Assembly (NCBI RefSeq): GCF_900188485.1
Contig: NZ_FZPH01000006.1
Coordinates: 62,001 to 126,000 of the forward strand
DNA from: Asanoa hainanensis
Lineage (GTDB): Bacteria > Actinomycetota > Actinomycetes > Mycobacteriales > Micromonosporaceae
Length of the DNA stretch: 64,000 nt
Reading direction: 5' to 3'
Below the pieces are notes generated by a model. It was not told the origin of the DNA. It ran no database searches and saw nothing but the letters and a program-made list of their open reading frames with translations. How positions within the stretch are numbered: the first letter of the stretch is position 1; each line of letters starts with the position of its first letter. The position numbers were made by a program, and so were the translations under genes. Shown one piece after another: positions 58,448-64,000 of this stretch.

Positions 58448-59308
58448 TTACCCGCCCGTGTGGGCGACGATCGCCGGCACCACGGTCGGCCATACCTGCC
58501 GAGGCGGGTACTCGTGGCCGACTCCCGGCATCGGCACCAGTCGGGCGCCCGGGATCTCCCGGGCCAGCGCCTCGCCGTGCGGGAACGGGAAGAACGGGTC
58601 CTCGGTGCCGTGCAGCACGAGAGTGGGCACGGCGATGTCCGCCAAGGCGTACGGAGAAGGTGGGCCCTGCTCGAGGATCCAGTGGTTGGTCTGGCTGGCC
58701 GCGAAGTCGGTCGTGCGGTCGAAAGCGGTCGCCACCACCGATCGCGCCTCCGCAGGACTGAGCGTCACCGAGCCGCCGAACGTCGCGAGGTCGGCCACCA
58801 CCCGGTCGATCGCGGCCGCCCGGTCGGTCCAGTCGGGCGCGGGCTGGCCAGCCGTGAACAGCGCCTGGATCCGCTCGGCGGGCGGCGGCAGCGGCGGAGC
58901 ATCGGAAGGCCGCGACAGGGCCCCACTGGTGGCGATGAGCGTGATCGAGGCGACCCGGTCCGGGTGGGTGACCGCGAGCTCCTGGGAAACCCCGCCGCCC
59001 ATCGACACGCCGACCAGGTGGGCCCGGGCGATCCCGAGCGCGTCGAGCACCCCGACGGCGTCGGAGGTGAGCTGCATCCCGGTGTAGCCCGGCTGACCGG
59101 CCGGATAGTTGGTCGACCGCCCGGTGTCACGGTTGTCGTAGCGGATGACGAAACGGCCGGCGGCGGCCAGCGAGGCACAGAAGTCAACGGCCCAGAAGTC
59201 CATCGACGACGCCGCGCCGCCGAGCAGCAGGACGGCCGGATCACCGGGCGCGCCGAACGTCTCGGCGCACAGGGTGGCATCACCGACCGGCAACAGCAGC
59301 TCGGGCAT
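58448..59308 (-). CDS. Alpha/beta hydrolase
   Basis: A 286-residue cytosolic hydrolase. The oxyanion region is LLLGGAASSMDFW, the nucleophile is Ser102 in GVSMGG, the acid is in GTEDPFF and the His in GVGHEYPP. RYDNRDTGRST is typical of the esterase/aclacinomycin-methylesterase (RdmC-like) group. The gene lies 3 bp after metH on the same strand and is probably cotranscribed with it. Substrate unknown. Confidence 0.88.
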   Translation of the reverse strand: MPELLLPVGDATLCAETFGAPGDPAVLLLGGAASSMDFWAVDFCASLAAAGRFVIRYDNRDTGRSTNYPAGQPGYTGMQLTSDAVGVLDALGIARAHLVGVSMGGGVSQELAVTHPDRVASITLIATSGALSRPSDAPPLPPPAERIQALFTAGQPAPDWTDRAAAIDRVVADLATFGGSVTLSPAEARSVVATAFDRTTDFAASQTNHWILEQGPPSPYALADIAVPTLVLHGTEDPFFPFPHGEALAREIPGARLVPMPGVGHEYPPRQVWPTVVPAIVAHTGG

Positions 59309-59311
59309 CGC

Positions 59312-62935
<3,624 letters not shown>

Positions 62936-63058
62936 CGCCGCATTCCCTCCGGTTGCCCACCCGCTCCCCACCGAGGAAATCCCGACCACCGGAGCGACCG
63001 TCGAGAGTACCCGGACCGGATGACGCCCACCCGTCCGGCGGACCGGAGTGTGAGCGGG

Positions 63059-63880
63059 CTATCGCGCCAATCGCGCCAGAAGTCCGGAGGCTGCCACGAT
63101 GCCCACCGCGGTCGCCACGAGCAGCACCGCGAAGTCCAACGGCAGGCGGGCCGGCGTGCCGATCAGCAGGCCACGCAACGCTTCCACCTGATAGCTCAAC
63201 GGGTTGACGTGGTTGACCACCTGCAGCCAGCCGGGCATCAGCGACACCGGATAGAGGGCGTTGGAGGCGAAGAACAACGGCATCATGATCGCTTGGCCGA
63301 TTCCCATCATCCGGTCACGCGACAGCACCAAGCCGGCGATGGTGACCGACAGGCAGCAGAAGAACGCGGCGCCGAGCAGCACCACGACGACCACGCCCAG
63401 CAGCTTGAGCGGGTTGACGGTAAAGCGAACGCCGAGCAGTTCGGCTATCGCGTACACGACGACCGCCTGAGCGAGACCGCGTACGCCGGCCGCGAACGCC
63501 TTCCCGGTCACCAGCGCGGCCCGCGGCGTCGGGGTGACCATCAGCTTGGCCAGCACGCCGGCGTCGCGCTCCCAGATGATCTGGATGCCGTAGAAGATCG
63601 ACACGAACAGCGCCGACTGGGCCAGCACGCCGGGCGCGAGGAAGTCCAGGTACGGCACCCCGCCGGTCGGGATCGCGTGCAGCTTGGTGAACGTGACGCC
63701 GAAGATGACCAGCCAGAGCGCCGGTTGGACGGCCCGGGTGACCAGCTCGCTGCGGTCGTGGGAGAGCTTCTGCAGCTCGACGACGCAGAGCGCCACGACC
63801 CGCGACAGGATCAGCCGCGGCCCCATCCGGCGGTCGATGTCAACCGAGCCGGCCGGCGGTGCGGCGAGTGGCACGGACAT
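63059..63880 (-). CDS. ABC-2 type transporter permease
   Basis: A 273-residue membrane protein with six helices of the ABC-2 family and the signature region LPLFFASNALYP-like (MPLFFASNALYPVSLMPGWL) typical of daunorubicin/drug exporters of the DrrB type. The ATG at 63880 lies inside the end of the upstream ATPase gene, with 41 bp of overlap, so the two form a coupled pair. The substrate is unknown. It is followed by metH after 124 bp. Confidence 0.9.
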   Translation of the reverse strand: MSVPLAAPPAGSVDIDRRMGPRLILSRVVALCVVELQKLSHDRSELVTRAVQPALWLVIFGVTFTKLHAIPTGGVPYLDFLAPGVLAQSALFVSIFYGIQIIWERDAGVLAKLMVTPTPRAALVTGKAFAAGVRGLAQAVVVYAIAELLGVRFTVNPLKLLGVVVVVLLGAAFFCCLSVTIAGLVLSRDRMMGIGQAIMMPLFFASNALYPVSLMPGWLQVVNHVNPLSYQVEALRGLLIGTPARLPLDFAVLLVATAVGIVAASGLLARLAR

Positions 63881-64000
63881 CGCGCAGTCCCTTCTGTTCG
63901 TCTTCGAGCGAGCCACCGGAGTACGCGCGAAAGACGTCCTCGAGCGTCGCGTCGGGTCCTCTGCCGAGGCCGTCGATCAGCTCGCGCGGGGTGCCGAGCT
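63840..64000 (-). CDS. ABC transporter ATP-binding protein, C-terminal end only
   Basis: A frame open to the window edge and ending at 63840 encodes 52 residues: LGTPRELIDGLGRGPDATLE, DVFRAYSGGSLEDEQKG and a short basic tail. The pattern G-TP-x-EL and TLEDVF is the usual C-terminus of DrrA-type drug exporter ATPases. It is the partner of the overlapping ABC-2 permease. The nucleotide-binding motifs lie outside the window. Confidence 0.8.
   Translation of the reverse strand, partial: LGTPRELIDGLGRGPDATLEDVFRAYSGGSLEDEQKGLRDVRATRRTAGRLG

Noticed and set aside
62936-63058. Possible cobalamin riboswitch upstream of metH
   Set aside because: The gap is only about 124 bp and lacks the B12-box and the expected stem arrangement.

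Overview
The window is a very GC-rich (about 70%) actinobacterial chromosome segment. Codon use, NarL and ECF regulators, STAS and GGDEF/HD-GYP signalling proteins, B12-dependent MetH and many leaderless start sites fit the Micromonosporaceae or close relatives; this taxonomic call is inference. There are no rRNA or tRNA genes, no CRISPR array and no intact insertion sequence.

Layout. 1-12.7 kb: a left-truncated GH127 glycosidase divergent from its LacI regulator; a membrane protein/TetR pair; a secreted lipase; a methyltransferase/HxlR pair; a DivIVA-like coiled-coil protein; an SDR-queA-like pair divergent from a GAF histidine kinase/NarL regulator pair with DosR-like boxes between them; small hypotheticals. 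13.1-15.3 kb: a secreted zinc metalloprotease with a decayed duplicate of its own 3' end beside it. 15.8-25.0 kb: the most unusual region. Three tightly coupled genes resembling the SCO2524, SCO2523 (variant P-loop) and SCO2522 families face a 1445-residue DUF4062-NACHT-HEAT protein, which is itself divergent from an SCO2521-family gene. Next to it is a small leaderless gene under a perfect LexA box.

25-32 kb: mscL and a GntR regulator divergent from an MFS carrier; a STAS protein; a flavin reductase/MarR pair; a dienelactone-hydrolase-like gene, a VOC protein and an atypical SDR; a small secreted protein and a lipoprotein sharing a bidirectional terminator. 32-36 kb: a 1283-residue XRE-STAND-WD40 sensor protein. 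36-45.7 kb: an ECF sigma factor with a membrane partner, an S66 peptidase, a membrane protein/winged-helix pair under a 28-bp operator, a SEC-C protein, a PhoD-like pseudogene with an internal deletion, TetR, a DUF574-type methyltransferase and a DEAD-box helicase.

45.7-55 kb: a TetR/FAD-monooxygenase pair; a two-gene operon of unknown function; a lower-GC patch with a membrane protein and a frameshifted pseudogene; a phosphotransferase-like gene whose 5' end carries an 87-bp tandem repeat; a methyltransferase. 55.6-64 kb: a GGDEF/HD-GYP protein, DUF1203, an alpha/beta hydrolase, metH, and an ABC-2 permease with the end of its ATPase.

Much of the window is made of regulator/target pairs with visible inverted-repeat operators, and at least ten genes show a -10 hexamer 6-8 nt ahead of the start codon, implying leaderless mRNAs. 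Two large NTPase sensor proteins (NACHT-HEAT and STAND-WD40) and the SCO2521-2524-like cluster are the best candidates for a conflict or defence function.
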